Below are positions 1 through 8,645 of a DNA stretch of 64,000 bases, one piece after another. The translations under genes and the position numbers were made by a program. The notes beneath the pieces are model-generated. The model saw only the letters and a program-made list of their open reading frames with translations. It did not search any database and was not told the DNA's origin. The stretch is from Phreatobacter stygius. GTDB taxonomy: Bacteria; Pseudomonadota; Alphaproteobacteria; Rhizobiales; Phreatobacteraceae. The DNA is taken from assembly GCF_005144885.1 (NCBI RefSeq), contig NZ_CP039690.1:5593001-5657000 (forward strand), read 5' to 3'. The first letter of the stretch is position 1. Each line of letters begins with the position of its first letter.

Positions 1-1366
1 TGGCGATGCCGCAATCCGAGCCGGTGGCCGACAGGAACCGGTCGGCTTCGCGCATGTCGGTGGTGAAGATCGACGAGGACAGGCCCTGCGGCACGCCGTT
101 CTGCAGGCGGATGGCCTCTTCGAACTCGGAATATTTCAGCACATAGAGGATCGGCGCGAAGGTCTCCTCGACCACCGGGCCGGTCTGCTCCGGCGCCTCG
201 ACCAGGGCCGGGCGCACGTAATAGGCGGAAGCCGAATGGCCGGCGGTATGGCGCTCGCCGCCATGGACGGTGGCGCCGATATCGCGAGCGGCCGCAAGCG
301 CCTTCTGCATGCCGGCAAAGGCCGCCTCGTCGATCAGCGGGCCGACCAGGGCATCGCTTGCGATCGGGTTGCCGACCGAGACATTGGCATAGACCTGCTT
401 CAGCCGCGGCACGAGCTTGTCATAGACGCTTTCGTGCACGATGAGACGGCGCAGCGTCGTGCAGCGCTGGCCGGCCGTGCCCATGGCGCCGAAGGCGATC
501 GCGCGGAGCGCCAGGTCGAGATCCGCCGAGGGGCAGACGATCGAGGCATTGTTGCCGCCGAGCTCGAGGATCGCCCGGCCGAAACGCTTGGCGACCCGTT
601 CGCCGACGATGCGGCCCATGGCGGTGGACCCGGTGGCCGAGACGACCGGCACGCGCGCATCGTCGACCAAGATCTCGCCGACGTCGCGGCCGCCGATCAA
701 CAGCGTGGCGAGACCCTTCGGCGCGCCGTCGAACTTGGCCGCCACCCGCTCGAACAGCGCGGTGACGGCGATGGCGGTGAGCGGCGTCTTTTCCGAGGGC
801 TTCCAGATGACGCTGTCGCCACAGACCAGCGCCAGGGCGGCGTTCCACGACCAGACCGCGACCGGGAAATTGAAGGCCGAGATGACGCCGACCGGGCCGA
901 TCGGATGCCATTGCTCCATCAGGCGGTGGTCCGGCCGCTCGCTGCCCATGGTCAGGCCGTAGAGCTGGCGCGACAGGCCGACGGCGAAATCGCAGATGTC
1001 GATCATTTCCTGGACCTCGCCGAGGCCTTCGGAGACGATCTTGCCGACCTCGATGGTGACGAGCCGGCCAAGCGCTTCCTTGTCCTGGCGCAGGGCGTCG
1101 CCGAGCAGCCGCACCAATTCGCCGCGGCGGGGTGCCGGCACGGCGCGCCAGGCAAGATAGGCGTCATGGGCTTCGGCAATGGCCGCGCGGGCTTCCGCCG
1201 GCGTCGTGTCCTTGACCCGGCCAATGGTCTCGCCGGTCAGCGGCGAACGGACGAGGCGTTCACCGGATGAATAGACGTGAGGCGCGACCCCGAGCGATGA
1301 AAGGATCTGGGCGACCGCTTGCGCGAGGCCGTTCTCGGCCGGCTTCACTGCTGCTTGCTGAGTCAT
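1..1366 (-). CDS. amaB: ALDH7-family semialdehyde dehydrogenase (piperidine-6-carboxylate dehydrogenase-like), C-terminus cut
   Basis: NAD(P)-dependent aldehyde dehydrogenase of the ALDH7/antiquitin type, which oxidises alpha-aminoadipic semialdehyde (in equilibrium with piperidine-6-carboxylate) in lysine and pipecolate breakdown. Read leftward from ATG 1364-1366, with AGGAA about 8 bases upstream. About 455 residues are present and the C-terminus lies beyond the left edge. Visible signatures are GPVGVISAFNFPVAVWSWN (Rossmann and oxyanion region), VIWKPSEKTPL, the catalytic-glutamate motif LELGGNNA and the catalytic cysteine in GTAGQRCTTLRRL. The SAFNFPVAVWSWN form is typical of ALDH7 rather than of betaine or succinate-semialdehyde dehydrogenases. 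The next gene is a proline-racemase-family enzyme on the same strand, which suits a cyclic imino-acid pathway. The family call is firm; the exact substrate is inferred. Confidence 0.85.
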   Translation of the reverse strand, partial: MTQQAAVKPAENGLAQAVAQILSSLGVAPHVYSSGERLVRSPLTGETIGRVKDTTPAEARAAIAEAHDAYLAWRAVPAPRRGELVRLLGDALRQDKEALGRLVTIEVGKIVSEGLGEVQEMIDICDFAVGLSRQLYGLTMGSERPDHRLMEQWHPIGPVGVISAFNFPVAVWSWNAALALVCGDSVIWKPSEKTPLTAIAVTALFERVAAKFDGAPKGLATLLIGGRDVGEILVDDARVPVVSATGSTAMGRIVGERVAKRFGRAILELGGNNASIVCPSADLDLALRAIAFGAMGTAGQRCTTLRRLIVHESVYDKLVPRLKQVYANVSVGNPIASDALVGPLIDEAAFAGMQKALAAARDIGATVHGGERHTAGHSASAYYVRPALVEAPEQTGPVVEETFAPILYVLKYSEFEEAIRLQNGVPQGLSSSIFTTDMREADRFLSATGSDCGIA

Positions 1367-1475
1367 GGAGCGTTCCTGCGTCGCGTGAGTTTCGCCGTGC
1401 CGGCCTGGACGGAGGGGCCGGTTCGCGCGTCCGATCCTAGCGCTTATCGGGCCGCTGCCGCCACGAAAAGCGATG

Positions 1476-1504
1476 TTCCGGCATGGCATCATGCGAAGCC
1501 GGAA
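1476..1504. promoter_or_regulatory. Inverted repeat upstream of the aldehyde dehydrogenase gene
   Basis: TTCCGGC at 1476-1482 is matched by GCCGGAA at 1498-1504, with an inner CATG/CATG pair. It sits about 110 bases ahead of the dehydrogenase start in the 230-bp gap after the racemase-family gene. It could be an operator or a hairpin in the transcript between the two genes; no T-tract follows. Function is unknown. Confidence 0.3.
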
Positions 1505-1596
1505 TGGATCGGCAGGCGAGAACGCCGCAGGCGGCGAGCAGAGGCTGCCCGCCGCTTGCGTCTGTCCCGGCCGAGACCGAGACGTACAATTGACGA

Positions 1597-2610
1597 TCAG
1601 GCGACGAGGAAGCCGGCGCCGACCGGATCGTTGCGATCGATCACCCAGCGCGCCGTGCCGAGCAGGCCGGCCGTGCCCTTGACGGTGGGGCGAACGGCAC
1701 GGGTGCCGTTGAGGCTGGTCTCGCCGATCAGGCAGCCTTCGAAGGTGCCGCTGCCGAGCAGGCCTTCCGAACGGATCGGCTGATGCAGCTTCATCAGCCC
1801 GCGCGCCTCATACATCGCCATCATGGCGCTGGTGCCGGTGCCGCCGGGCGAGCGGTCGAGCTGTCCGGCCGAGAAGACATGGACGTTCTTGTAGAAGGCG
1901 CCGTCGATGGTCGGCTCGTGCCAGAAGGTCACGAAGTTGAAATTGTTGATATGGCTGGAGGCCGGGTGCTGGATCGCCACCTTCTGGCGGAGCTGCTCGC
2001 GGGCCATGATGCCGAGGCGCGACAGTTCCGAGCCGTTCCCGGGCGCGATGCGCAGCGTGGTGCCGCGCAGGTCGATGATGCCGAAATAATTGCCGCCCCA
2101 GACGATGTCGGCCTTGAGCGCGCCGACGCCGGGCAGCTCGAGCGGCACGTCCTGCGCCGCGACATAGGCCGGGACGTTCTCGAACCGGGTCCACTGCACC
2201 TGCGGGCCGTCATTGGCGACCTCGGCGGTCACCGCGCCGGCCGTGGTCTCGAAGCGGATCGTGGTCAGGCCGTTCTCGCCGCGGCGCACGAGGCCGAGCG
2301 CCACCATGGCCATGCCGACCGCGATCGTGCCGTGGCCGCACATGTGGGAATATTGCGTGCCGTCGATATAGATCAGCCCGGCGTCGAATTCGGGGCTGGA
2401 CGGCGGTGTCAGGAACACGCCGAACATGTCCTTGTGCCCGCGCGGCTCGCGCATCAGGGCCTGGCGCAGCCAGTCGTAATTCTCCTCCAGGAAGCGGCGC
2501 TTCTCCAGGATGCTGGATCCCGCGGGATAGGGGATGCCGCTATGGATGATGCAGAGGGGTTCGCCCTCGGTATGGGTATAGACGACGTCGAAGACATCCT
2601 GCTGGCGCAT
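1597..2610 (-). CDS. Proline racemase / hydroxyproline epimerase family protein with Gly at the second catalytic position
   Basis: A 337-residue member of the proline racemase superfamily, whose enzymes invert or dehydrate proline, 4-hydroxyproline or 3-hydroxyproline using a pair of acid/base residues. The start is ATG 2608-2610, with AAGGAG nine bases upstream. The first catalytic Cys is Cys91 in SHMCGHGTIAVGM. The second site reads DRSPGGTGTSA, so residue 256 is Gly where racemases and epimerases have Cys and 3-hydroxyproline dehydratases have Thr. Substrate-loop features such as the N-terminal HTEGEP motif are intact. The gene lies directly downstream of the ABC permease gene and upstream of the ALDH7 gene, all leftward. 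Because of the Gly, two-base racemisation is doubtful; a dehydratase, an epimerase-like lyase or an inactive paralogue are all possible. Confidence 0.85.
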   Translation of the reverse strand: MRQQDVFDVVYTHTEGEPLCIIHSGIPYPAGSSILEKRRFLEENYDWLRQALMREPRGHKDMFGVFLTPPSSPEFDAGLIYIDGTQYSHMCGHGTIAVGMAMVALGLVRRGENGLTTIRFETTAGAVTAEVANDGPQVQWTRFENVPAYVAAQDVPLELPGVGALKADIVWGGNYFGIIDLRGTTLRIAPGNGSELSRLGIMAREQLRQKVAIQHPASSHINNFNFVTFWHEPTIDGAFYKNVHVFSAGQLDRSPGGTGTSAMMAMYEARGLMKLHQPIRSEGLLGSGTFEGCLIGETSLNGTRAVRPTVKGTAGLLGTARWVIDRNDPVGAGFLVA

Positions 2611-2638
2611 GACATTGGGCTCCTTGGTTCGACAGGTC

Positions 2639-3424
2639 TCAGCGGCGCTCGGACAGGACGTCGAGGCCGATGGTGAGATCGAGGACGATGATGGTGACGG
2701 CCGCGACGAGGATCGTGATCGACGACACCGCGGCAATGGTCGGGTCGATCGTGTACTGGACGTAGTTGAACAGCTTGACCGGGATGGTCGTCAGCTCGGC
2801 GGTCGTGTTGAAGATGCTGAGCTCGACATTGATCCAGGACGAGATGAACGCGAAGATCGCGCCGCTGGCGATGCCGCTGCGGATCTGCGGCAGCGTGACC
2901 AGGAAGAAGGTCGTCAGCGGACCGGCCCCCAGATCGGCGGAGGCCTCCTCGAGGCTTCGCTGGTCGTCGGTGAGCTGGGGCAGCACGGCGCGCAGCACGA
3001 AGGGCATGATGATGACGACATGGCCGACCAGCAGCGCGTTGAAGCTGCGGGTGAGCCCGATCGCCGAGCCGTATTGCAGCAGGGCGGCGCCGAGCACCAC
3101 ATGCGGCAGGATCAGCGGCGACATCAGCGTCGCGGAGAGCAGGCGGCTGCCGGGAAAGGCATGACGCGCGATCGCCAGCGCCGCGGGCACCGCCAGCAGG
3201 ATTGCGATGATGGTGGCCGCGGCGGCCAGGACGGTGCTGGTCGCGAAAGCCGCGACATAGGAGGGATCGCCGAGCATCTTGCCGTACCAGGCGAGCGTCA
3301 CGCCTTGGGGCGGAAAGGCGAGAAAGCTGGTCGTCGTGAGCGACGACCCGACGATGACGGCCAGCGGCAGCACCAGATAGGCCAGCGCGGCATAAGAGAC
3401 GAGGCGGATCGCGACGGTGATCAT
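2639..3424 (-). CDS. ABC transporter permease, PotC-like (spermidine/putrescine or opine type)
   Basis: Inner-membrane permease of 261 residues with about six hydrophobic segments, forming the channel together with the upstream permease. The cytoplasmic EAA loop is visible around residues 160-185 (EEASADLGAGPLTTFFLVTL). Its start overlaps the stop of the preceding permease gene by four bases (ATGA arrangement), showing translational coupling. It is followed after 28 bases by the proline-racemase-family gene, so importer and enzyme probably share a transcript. By similarity it belongs to the PotC branch of the polyamine/thiamine/2-aminoethylphosphonate importers; the substrate cannot be read from the permease alone. 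Confidence 0.88.
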   Translation of the reverse strand: MITVAIRLVSYAALAYLVLPLAVIVGSSLTTTSFLAFPPQGVTLAWYGKMLGDPSYVAAFATSTVLAAAATIIAILLAVPAALAIARHAFPGSRLLSATLMSPLILPHVVLGAALLQYGSAIGLTRSFNALLVGHVVIIMPFVLRAVLPQLTDDQRSLEEASADLGAGPLTTFFLVTLPQIRSGIASGAIFAFISSWINVELSIFNTTAELTTIPVKLFNYVQYTIDPTIAAVSSITILVAAVTIIVLDLTIGLDVLSERR

Positions 3425-4260
3425 CTCGATCCTCCCTTCGGTTCGCCGATGCGGCCGGCGAGCGCCACGAGGATCAGCGTCAGCACCAGCATGGTGATGC
3501 TGAGCGCCCCGCCATAGTGAAAATCGAAGACCGAGCTGTATTGCTGGAAGATCAGCATCGAGAACACGGTGATGCGCCCGCCGCTGAGCAAGGCGGGTGT
3601 GACATAGGCGCTGACCGCCAGCATGAAGACCATGATGCCGCCGGCCATCAGCCCGGGCAGGCTCAAGGGAAAGGTGATGGTCCAGAACGTGGCGGCGGGC
3701 GTCGCGCCGAGATCGGCCGAGGCCTGTTCCAGCGACGGATCGACCTTGGCGAGCGCATTGCCGACCGCCAGCACGACGAAGGGCAGGAGAATGTAGACGA
3801 GCCCGATCAGAATGCCTGTTTCGGTGCCGATGAAGCGCATCGGCCGTTCGATCAGGCCACTCGCCACCAGGCCGTCATTGATCAGGCCATTGCGCCCGAG
3901 CAGCACCATCCAGCCGAACGAGCGGACGATATTGCTGGTGAACAGCGGCACGATCAGCAGGATCACGCAGGCGCGGCGCCAGAGCGGCCATTTGACCACC
4001 CGCACGAGATACCAGGCGAGCGGATAGCCGATCAGCACGCAGGCGATGGTGGTCAGCGCGCCGATCCGGAAGGTCACCCACAGCACATCCCAGTGATAGC
4101 GGTCGAGCAGGATGCGGACATAGTTCGCGGCGGTGAGTTCGCCGGCCGGATTGGTCAGGCTGGCAATGGCGACGACCGCCATCGGCGCCAGGAAGAAGGC
4201 GACGAAGAACAGCGCCGGCAGTCCGGTCAAAAGGGCGATGGTGCGCACGGAGGCCGTCAT
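3421..4260 (-). CDS. ABC transporter permease, PotB-like
   Basis: Inner-membrane permease of 279 residues, pairing with the PotC-like subunit downstream. It starts with MTASVRTIALLTGLPALFF, a first transmembrane helix, and carries an EAA loop around residues 178-200 (EQASADLGATPAATFWTITF). It begins five bases after the stop of the ATPase gene, so its ribosome-binding site lies inside the end of that gene. The order binding protein, ATPase, PotB-like, PotC-like is the usual one for this importer family. Substrate inferred only from context (imino or amino acid, or polyamine-like). Confidence 0.88.
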   Translation of the reverse strand: MTASVRTIALLTGLPALFFVAFFLAPMAVVAIASLTNPAGELTAANYVRILLDRYHWDVLWVTFRIGALTTIACVLIGYPLAWYLVRVVKWPLWRRACVILLIVPLFTSNIVRSFGWMVLLGRNGLINDGLVASGLIERPMRFIGTETGILIGLVYILLPFVVLAVGNALAKVDPSLEQASADLGATPAATFWTITFPLSLPGLMAGGIMVFMLAVSAYVTPALLSGGRITVFSMLIFQQYSSVFDFHYGGALSITMLVLTLILVALAGRIGEPKGGSR

Positions 4261-4265
4261 CGCCG

Positions 4266-5324
4266 TCAGCCCGTGATCAGGTGCAGGTCGTCGGGGCGAA
4301 AGCCCGCGAAGACATGCGCGCCCTCGACGACATGGGCGGGAACCGAGCCGCTCAGGCGGCAGGTCAACGGCACATCGCCGCTCCTGAGCGTGACCAGGAC
4401 GTGGCTGCCGATATGGATGACGTCCTCGACGACGGCCGGGACGGTGGAAAGCCCGTGACCCGCCGCCTCCTTCAGGAGGACGATGGCCTCGGGCCGCAGC
4501 ACCGCGACCGGCTCGGTGCCGGCGGCCGGGGTTTGGCCCGCAAGCGTGATCGCTCCGAGCGCGAGTTCGACGCGGCCGTCGGCCATGAGCTTGCCCGGCA
4601 AGAGATTGGCATCGCCGATGAAGTCGGCGACGAAGCGGGTCCGGGGCGCCCGGTAGATGTCCTGCCCGCGGCCGATCTGCTCGACCCGGCCGCCATTCAT
4701 GACGACGACCCGGTCGGCCATGGTCAGAGCCTCCTCCTGGTCATGGGTCACGAAGACGAAGGCGATGCCGAGTTTCTCCTGCAGGTGTTTGAGCTCGATC
4801 TGCACGCGCTTGCGCAGCTTGAGGTCGAGCGCGCTCAGCGGTTCGTCGAGCAGCAGCAGCTTGGGTTTGTTGACGATGGCGCGGGCAAGCGCCACACGCT
4901 GCTGCTGGCCGCCGGAGAGCTGGCGGGGATAGCGGTCGCCGAAACCCGTCAATCCGACCAGCGCCAGCGCATCAGCGGCCAGGCCGCCCGCCTCGGCGCG
5001 CGGCGTGCCCTGGCGACGCGGGCCATAAGCGACGTTCTCGGTCACGCTCATGTGCGGGAACAGCGCGTAGTTCTGGAACACGGTATTGAGGGGGCGCCGA
5101 TAGGGCGGCAGGCCGGTGACGTCGTCGCCGGCGATGCGGATGGCGCCGGCCTCGGGCGTCAGGAAGCCGGCGATGCACCGCAGCAGCGTGGTCTTGCCGC
5201 AGCCCGAGGGCCCGAGCAAGGCGATGAATTCGCCTTGCGCGACCTCGAGCGCGATGTCCGTCAGGGCCGGCTGCGAGCCGAACCTCTTCGACAGGCCACT
5301 GATCTCAAGCAGGGGCGCGTTCAT
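4266..5324 (-). CDS. ABC transporter ATP-binding protein, PotA-like
   Basis: Cytoplasmic ATPase of 352 residues that powers the adjacent permeases. Visible are Walker A GPSGCGKTTLLR, the Q-loop FQNYALFPHMSV, the ABC signature LSGGQQQRVALARA and Walker B LLLLDEPLSALD with the switch His in VTHDQEEAL. The remaining about 110 residues form a TOBE-type regulatory domain typical of PotA, UgpC and MalK. I chose ATG 5322-5324 (MNAPLLEISGLSK), which matches family length; an in-frame GTG at 5349-5351 abutting the upstream stop codon is the alternative. The gene follows the binding-protein gene directly. Confidence 0.9.
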   Translation of the reverse strand: MNAPLLEISGLSKRFGSQPALTDIALEVAQGEFIALLGPSGCGKTTLLRCIAGFLTPEAGAIRIAGDDVTGLPPYRRPLNTVFQNYALFPHMSVTENVAYGPRRQGTPRAEAGGLAADALALVGLTGFGDRYPRQLSGGQQQRVALARAIVNKPKLLLLDEPLSALDLKLRKRVQIELKHLQEKLGIAFVFVTHDQEEALTMADRVVVMNGGRVEQIGRGQDIYRAPRTRFVADFIGDANLLPGKLMADGRVELALGAITLAGQTPAAGTEPVAVLRPEAIVLLKEAAGHGLSTVPAVVEDVIHIGSHVLVTLRSGDVPLTCRLSGSVPAHVVEGAHVFAGFRPDDLHLITG

Positions 5325-5351
5325 GGCGGATCCAATCCGGAGAGGCGGCAC

Positions 5352-6395
5352 TTACCGGCGCGCGATTTCGCGATTCCACAGGTCGACGATCCTGGCGCGC
5401 TCGGCGTTGATCGTCGTCCAGTCGAACAGCTGCAGGTCCTTCACCGAGCCTCTCTCGCCCCAGGGCAGCTTGCGTGCCGTTTCCGGCTTGACCGCGACAT
5501 CCCTGACCGAGGGACCGAGATAGAGCTTGTCGGCAAGCCCGGCGGAGGCCTGGACCGTCAGTGCATGGTCGATGAATTTCTGCGCGGCATCGCGTTTCGG
5601 CGTGCCCTTGACCAGGTGGAGCCGGGCATCGGTCGCCCAGACGCCCTCTTTCGGCACGACGAAACCGATCGGCAGGCCCTTGTCCGCGAGATCCCAGGCG
5701 CCGACATTAAAATGCGCGCCAATGATCGCTTCGCCGCTCTGATAGGCATTGGTGGCGGCGCCCGAGGAGTCGAAAAACAGCGCGGCCTTGAGCTCCCGGA
5801 TCTTCTTGAACGTCGCCGTCAGGTCGCCCGCCGGCGCCCCCCAGATCTTCGACAGGAACAACAGGAAGGGCACGCCGGATGAGTTCGACGGCGACGGGAT
5901 CGTCACCGCGTCTTCGAATTCCTTGTTCCAGAGATCGTTCCAGGAGGTTGGCGTCTGCCGCACCTTCTGGGTGTTGTAGGTGAGGCCGAGCGAATAATAG
6001 CCGGTGCCGACGGCGTGGATATTGGCGCCGGATTTGTAGACCGCCTCGGGCGCGACATTGGCGAGGTTGCGGATGGCGCCGGGGTCGAGGCTGTCGGTGA
6101 CGTCGGCGGCCAGCGCCAGTTCGCTGATCCCGCCGTCCATCCAGGCGACGTCGATGGTCGGGGCGGCCTTCTGCTGCTGCAGCTTGGCGAGCGTCACGGT
6201 CGACGTGCCGATCTCGGCATTGACGGCAATGCCGGTCGCCTTGGTGAAGGGCTCGGCGACACAGGTGCGGAAGGCATCGCCCCAATTGCCGCCATACCAG
6301 GCAACCGTGATCGAAGCCGGCTGCTGGGCCAGGGCCGGCGCCGCCAGAGTGCTGGCGGCCAAGCCTTGCAATACGAGGCGCCTGGATAGGGTCAT
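5352..6395 (-). CDS. Extracellular solute-binding protein of the PotD/family 1 type with Tat-like signal
   Basis: Periplasmic binding protein of 347 residues that delivers the substrate to the importer encoded downstream. The N-terminus MTLSRRLVLQGLAAS is a twin-arginine-like signal ending near APALAQ, so the protein may be exported folded. The mature part begins ASITVAWYGGNWGDAF, typical of PotD-like binding proteins. The start ATG 6393-6395 is set by a strong GGAGGAG seven bases upstream; an extended frame further upstream has no such site. It is the first gene of the leftward operon (binding protein, ATPase, two permeases, racemase-family enzyme) and faces the GlxA-type regulator. Confidence 0.9.
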   Translation of the reverse strand: MTLSRRLVLQGLAASTLAAPALAQQPASITVAWYGGNWGDAFRTCVAEPFTKATGIAVNAEIGTSTVTLAKLQQQKAAPTIDVAWMDGGISELALAADVTDSLDPGAIRNLANVAPEAVYKSGANIHAVGTGYYSLGLTYNTQKVRQTPTSWNDLWNKEFEDAVTIPSPSNSSGVPFLLFLSKIWGAPAGDLTATFKKIRELKAALFFDSSGAATNAYQSGEAIIGAHFNVGAWDLADKGLPIGFVVPKEGVWATDARLHLVKGTPKRDAAQKFIDHALTVQASAGLADKLYLGPSVRDVAVKPETARKLPWGERGSVKDLQLFDWTTINAERARIVDLWNREIARR

Positions 6396-6498
6396 GGTGG
6401 GTCTCCTCCGTCGGCCTCTTGGCCTTGTTCCCGTCACCATCACCCCCGGCGTCGATTTCCACTAGAATGAACCAGCCTGAAAGTAGAATAATCCCGAC
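6396..6498. promoter_or_regulatory. Divergent promoter region between importer operon and GlxA-type regulator
   Basis: A 103-bp gap separates the two start codons, so both promoters and any regulator site must lie here. The stretch around 6461-6496 is noticeably more A+T-rich than its surroundings. I could not define exact -35 and -10 hexamers. Confidence 0.5.
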
Positions 6499-7527
6499 AT
6501 GACCGAGATGATTGGAACAGGGTTCAGGGTGACAGGCGATGCCGACGCGGCACCGGCCGGCGCCGCGCGGCCACGCCTGCGCATTGGTTTCATCGTGCTC
6601 GACCAGTTCACGCTGGCCGCCTTCTCGGGGCTGATCGACGCGCTCAGGCTGGCGGCCGATCACGGCGGCCGCTCGCGGCAGGTGCATGTCGCCTGGACGG
6701 TGATGAGCGTCGGGGGCGGGCCGCGCAACTCCAGTTGCGGCGTCTCGCTTCAGCCCAATGCCGACCTCATCGATCCCGGCGAGTTCGATTATCTCGCGGT
6801 CTGCGGCGGCAACGACTATCTGAACGATCATCCCTCGGCGACCCTGCTCGACTATCTCAGGGCGGCGGCGCGCCGGGGCGTCCGCCTGCTCGGCATCTGC
6901 ACGGGCACTTTCGTGATCGCCAAGGCCGGGCTCGTTGGCGTCAGGCGGGTCTGCATCCACTGGAACGTGCTGGACGCCTTCAACGAGCGCTTTCCACGCC
7001 TCAACGCCGCCGTCGACCGCCTGTTCATCGACGAGGGCGACCTGATCACCTGCGCCGGCTCGACCGCCGCCATCGATCTCGGGCTCTATCTGATTGCCCG
7101 GCATTGCGGGCGCGACAAGGCGCAACAGGCGATGCGCCACATGATGCTGCAGGACATCCGGCCCGGCGGCGTGCCGCAGCCGCATTTCTACGCCCAGCTG
7201 GACGGCATCTCGGATATGCGCATTCGCCAGGCGGCCCAGTTCATCGAGCAGCGCCTGGACAATCCGCCGCCGGTCGCGGCCATCGCCCGATATGTCGGGG
7301 TCAGCGCGCGCCAGCTCGAGCGCCTGTTCCATCTCTGGCTGGGTGTCGGGCCAGCCGCCTTCCAGCGGCGGCTGAGGCTGGAATATGGCCGTTGGCTGTT
7401 GCTCAACAGCAAGCGCAAGATCACCGACATCGCGATCGACGCGGGTTTCGCCGACAGCGCGCATTTCGCGCGGGATTTCAAGCATGCCTTCGGGACTTCG
7501 CCACGCCGCTTTCGCCAGGCGGCGTGA
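6499..7527 (+). CDS. GlxA-family transcriptional regulator (DJ-1/PfpI-like domain plus AraC HTH)
   Basis: A 342-residue regulator. Residues about 25-200 form a glutamine-amidotransferase-like (DJ-1/PfpI) sensing domain, with the nucleophile-elbow-like motif LLGICTGTFVIAKAG. Residues about 235-340 form an AraC-type double helix-turn-helix ending ITDIAIDAGFADSAHFARDFKHAFG. Proteins of this architecture regulate arginine, carnitine, glycine-betaine and related amine catabolism in proteobacteria (ArgR, CdhR and GbdR groups). It is transcribed away from the ABC importer and racemase-family genes across a 103-bp gap and most likely controls them, probably as a substrate-responsive activator. Confidence 0.92.
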   Translation: MTEMIGTGFRVTGDADAAPAGAARPRLRIGFIVLDQFTLAAFSGLIDALRLAADHGGRSRQVHVAWTVMSVGGGPRNSSCGVSLQPNADLIDPGEFDYLAVCGGNDYLNDHPSATLLDYLRAAARRGVRLLGICTGTFVIAKAGLVGVRRVCIHWNVLDAFNERFPRLNAAVDRLFIDEGDLITCAGSTAAIDLGLYLIARHCGRDKAQQAMRHMMLQDIRPGGVPQPHFYAQLDGISDMRIRQAAQFIEQRLDNPPPVAAIARYVGVSARQLERLFHLWLGVGPAAFQRRLRLEYGRWLLLNSKRKITDIAIDAGFADSAHFARDFKHAFGTSPRRFRQAA

Positions 7528-7554
7528 CGCAGCAAGAGCCCTGGCAGTCGCCGG

Positions 7555-8565
7555 TCAGGCGCGCCGGATGATCGCGCCGAACTCCGTCAGGCGGCGCAGG
7601 AAATAGTCCGGCTCGATCAGCACCTCGGGCAAATAGAGCCCGGGCTCGACCGGCGCACCGCCGGCAAGGCCGAGCAGCCGCTCGACGCCGAGCGCCACGC
7701 CGAGCGCCGTCAGCGGCGCCTGGCCGGCCGGATGGACGATCTCGTGACGCTCGCGTCCGCGCGTGCCATCACGCTTTTCGCCGCTGATCTCGATGACGAT
7801 CTCGCTCGAGAAGGGCTCACCGCGCCGGCGGCTGGCGGTCTCGCCGAGCACCAGATCGAACCGGATCGAGCGTGCGTCGGTCGCACCGGCGAGGCTCAGC
7901 ACGTCGAGCGGCGAATAGGCCTGCCCCTGCAGCTCCATGCCGTCGACGGTCCTGAACTTGCGCGCGGCATCCTCGCCTTGCGACCAGAGCCATTGGCCCT
8001 GCTTCAGGATCAGCGCATGAGGAGCGGCCGTCGTCAGGCGTTCGAAATCGGCATGGGCCGCCGGCCCGCCCATATCCTGCTCGTCGAGGACCGCGGCAAT
8101 CTCGATCGCCTCGATGCTGCGGAACTCCTTGGCGAAGTGGAGGACGGGAAAGGTGGCGGCGCCGGCCAGCCAATTGCTGTCCATCAGGATCGGCGCGCTC
8201 TTGGGCTTGTGGATATAGAGCGCCATTTCGGGCCCGACCTCGAAGACGCCGGAGGAGATGCTGAGATAGGGCAGGCCACGCGCCTGGGCGAATTTGAGCG
8301 AATTCAGGCCGCCGTCCTTGAGGAACATCACCACGGCGCCATAGGCCTTGCCGTCGGCCTGGCCGAGGTCCGGCCGGCCGAGGTCGATGGCCACGGCATC
8401 GGCAAGGCCGACCGCCTTGGCGACCGCTTCGGCCTTGCCGAGGTCCCGTCCGCCAATGGTGATCGGCAGGTCCGGGTGCAATTGGCGCAGCGTTTTCGCC
8501 GCCTGCGCACCGACAAGGCCGGAGCCGCCGATGATGAGCACGGATTTCTTCTCTTGCGTCGACAT
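7555..8565 (-). CDS. Saccharopine-dehydrogenase-like NAD(P)-binding oxidoreductase
   Basis: A 336-residue protein with an N-terminal Rossmann motif, SVLIIGGSGLVGAQAAKTL, followed by a sequence pattern resembling the saccharopine dehydrogenase N-terminal family, which covers many uncharacterised oxidoreductases. The C-terminal half contains HEIVHPAGQAPLTALGVALG, similar to the substrate-domain region of these proteins. No enzyme substrate can be assigned. The gene is divergent from a TetR regulator with a paired palindrome between them, so it is probably the regulator's target. A possible promoter for it reads TTGATC, 16 bases, TAACTT on the minus strand (8686 down to 8659), overlapping the palindromes, which suggests repression. 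Confidence 0.75.
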   Translation of the reverse strand: MSTQEKKSVLIIGGSGLVGAQAAKTLRQLHPDLPITIGGRDLGKAEAVAKAVGLADAVAIDLGRPDLGQADGKAYGAVVMFLKDGGLNSLKFAQARGLPYLSISSGVFEVGPEMALYIHKPKSAPILMDSNWLAGAATFPVLHFAKEFRSIEAIEIAAVLDEQDMGGPAAHADFERLTTAAPHALILKQGQWLWSQGEDAARKFRTVDGMELQGQAYSPLDVLSLAGATDARSIRFDLVLGETASRRRGEPFSSEIVIEISGEKRDGTRGRERHEIVHPAGQAPLTALGVALGVERLLGLAGGAPVEPGLYLPEVLIEPDYFLRRLTEFGAIIRRA

Positions 8566-8645
8566 GGCGGCTCAGGCTCCTTGGCCAGGCTGGTGTGCTG
8601 GAGGTCGACAGCCCGCTGATGGCGGTGCTGACAGGCGTGACGTTG

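Noticed and set aside
3517..5882. Long open frames antisense to the ABC importer genes
   Set aside because: They lie opposite intact transporter genes with clear motifs, and their translations are low-complexity and Arg/Asp/Gly-rich. They are a by-product of G+C-rich codon use.
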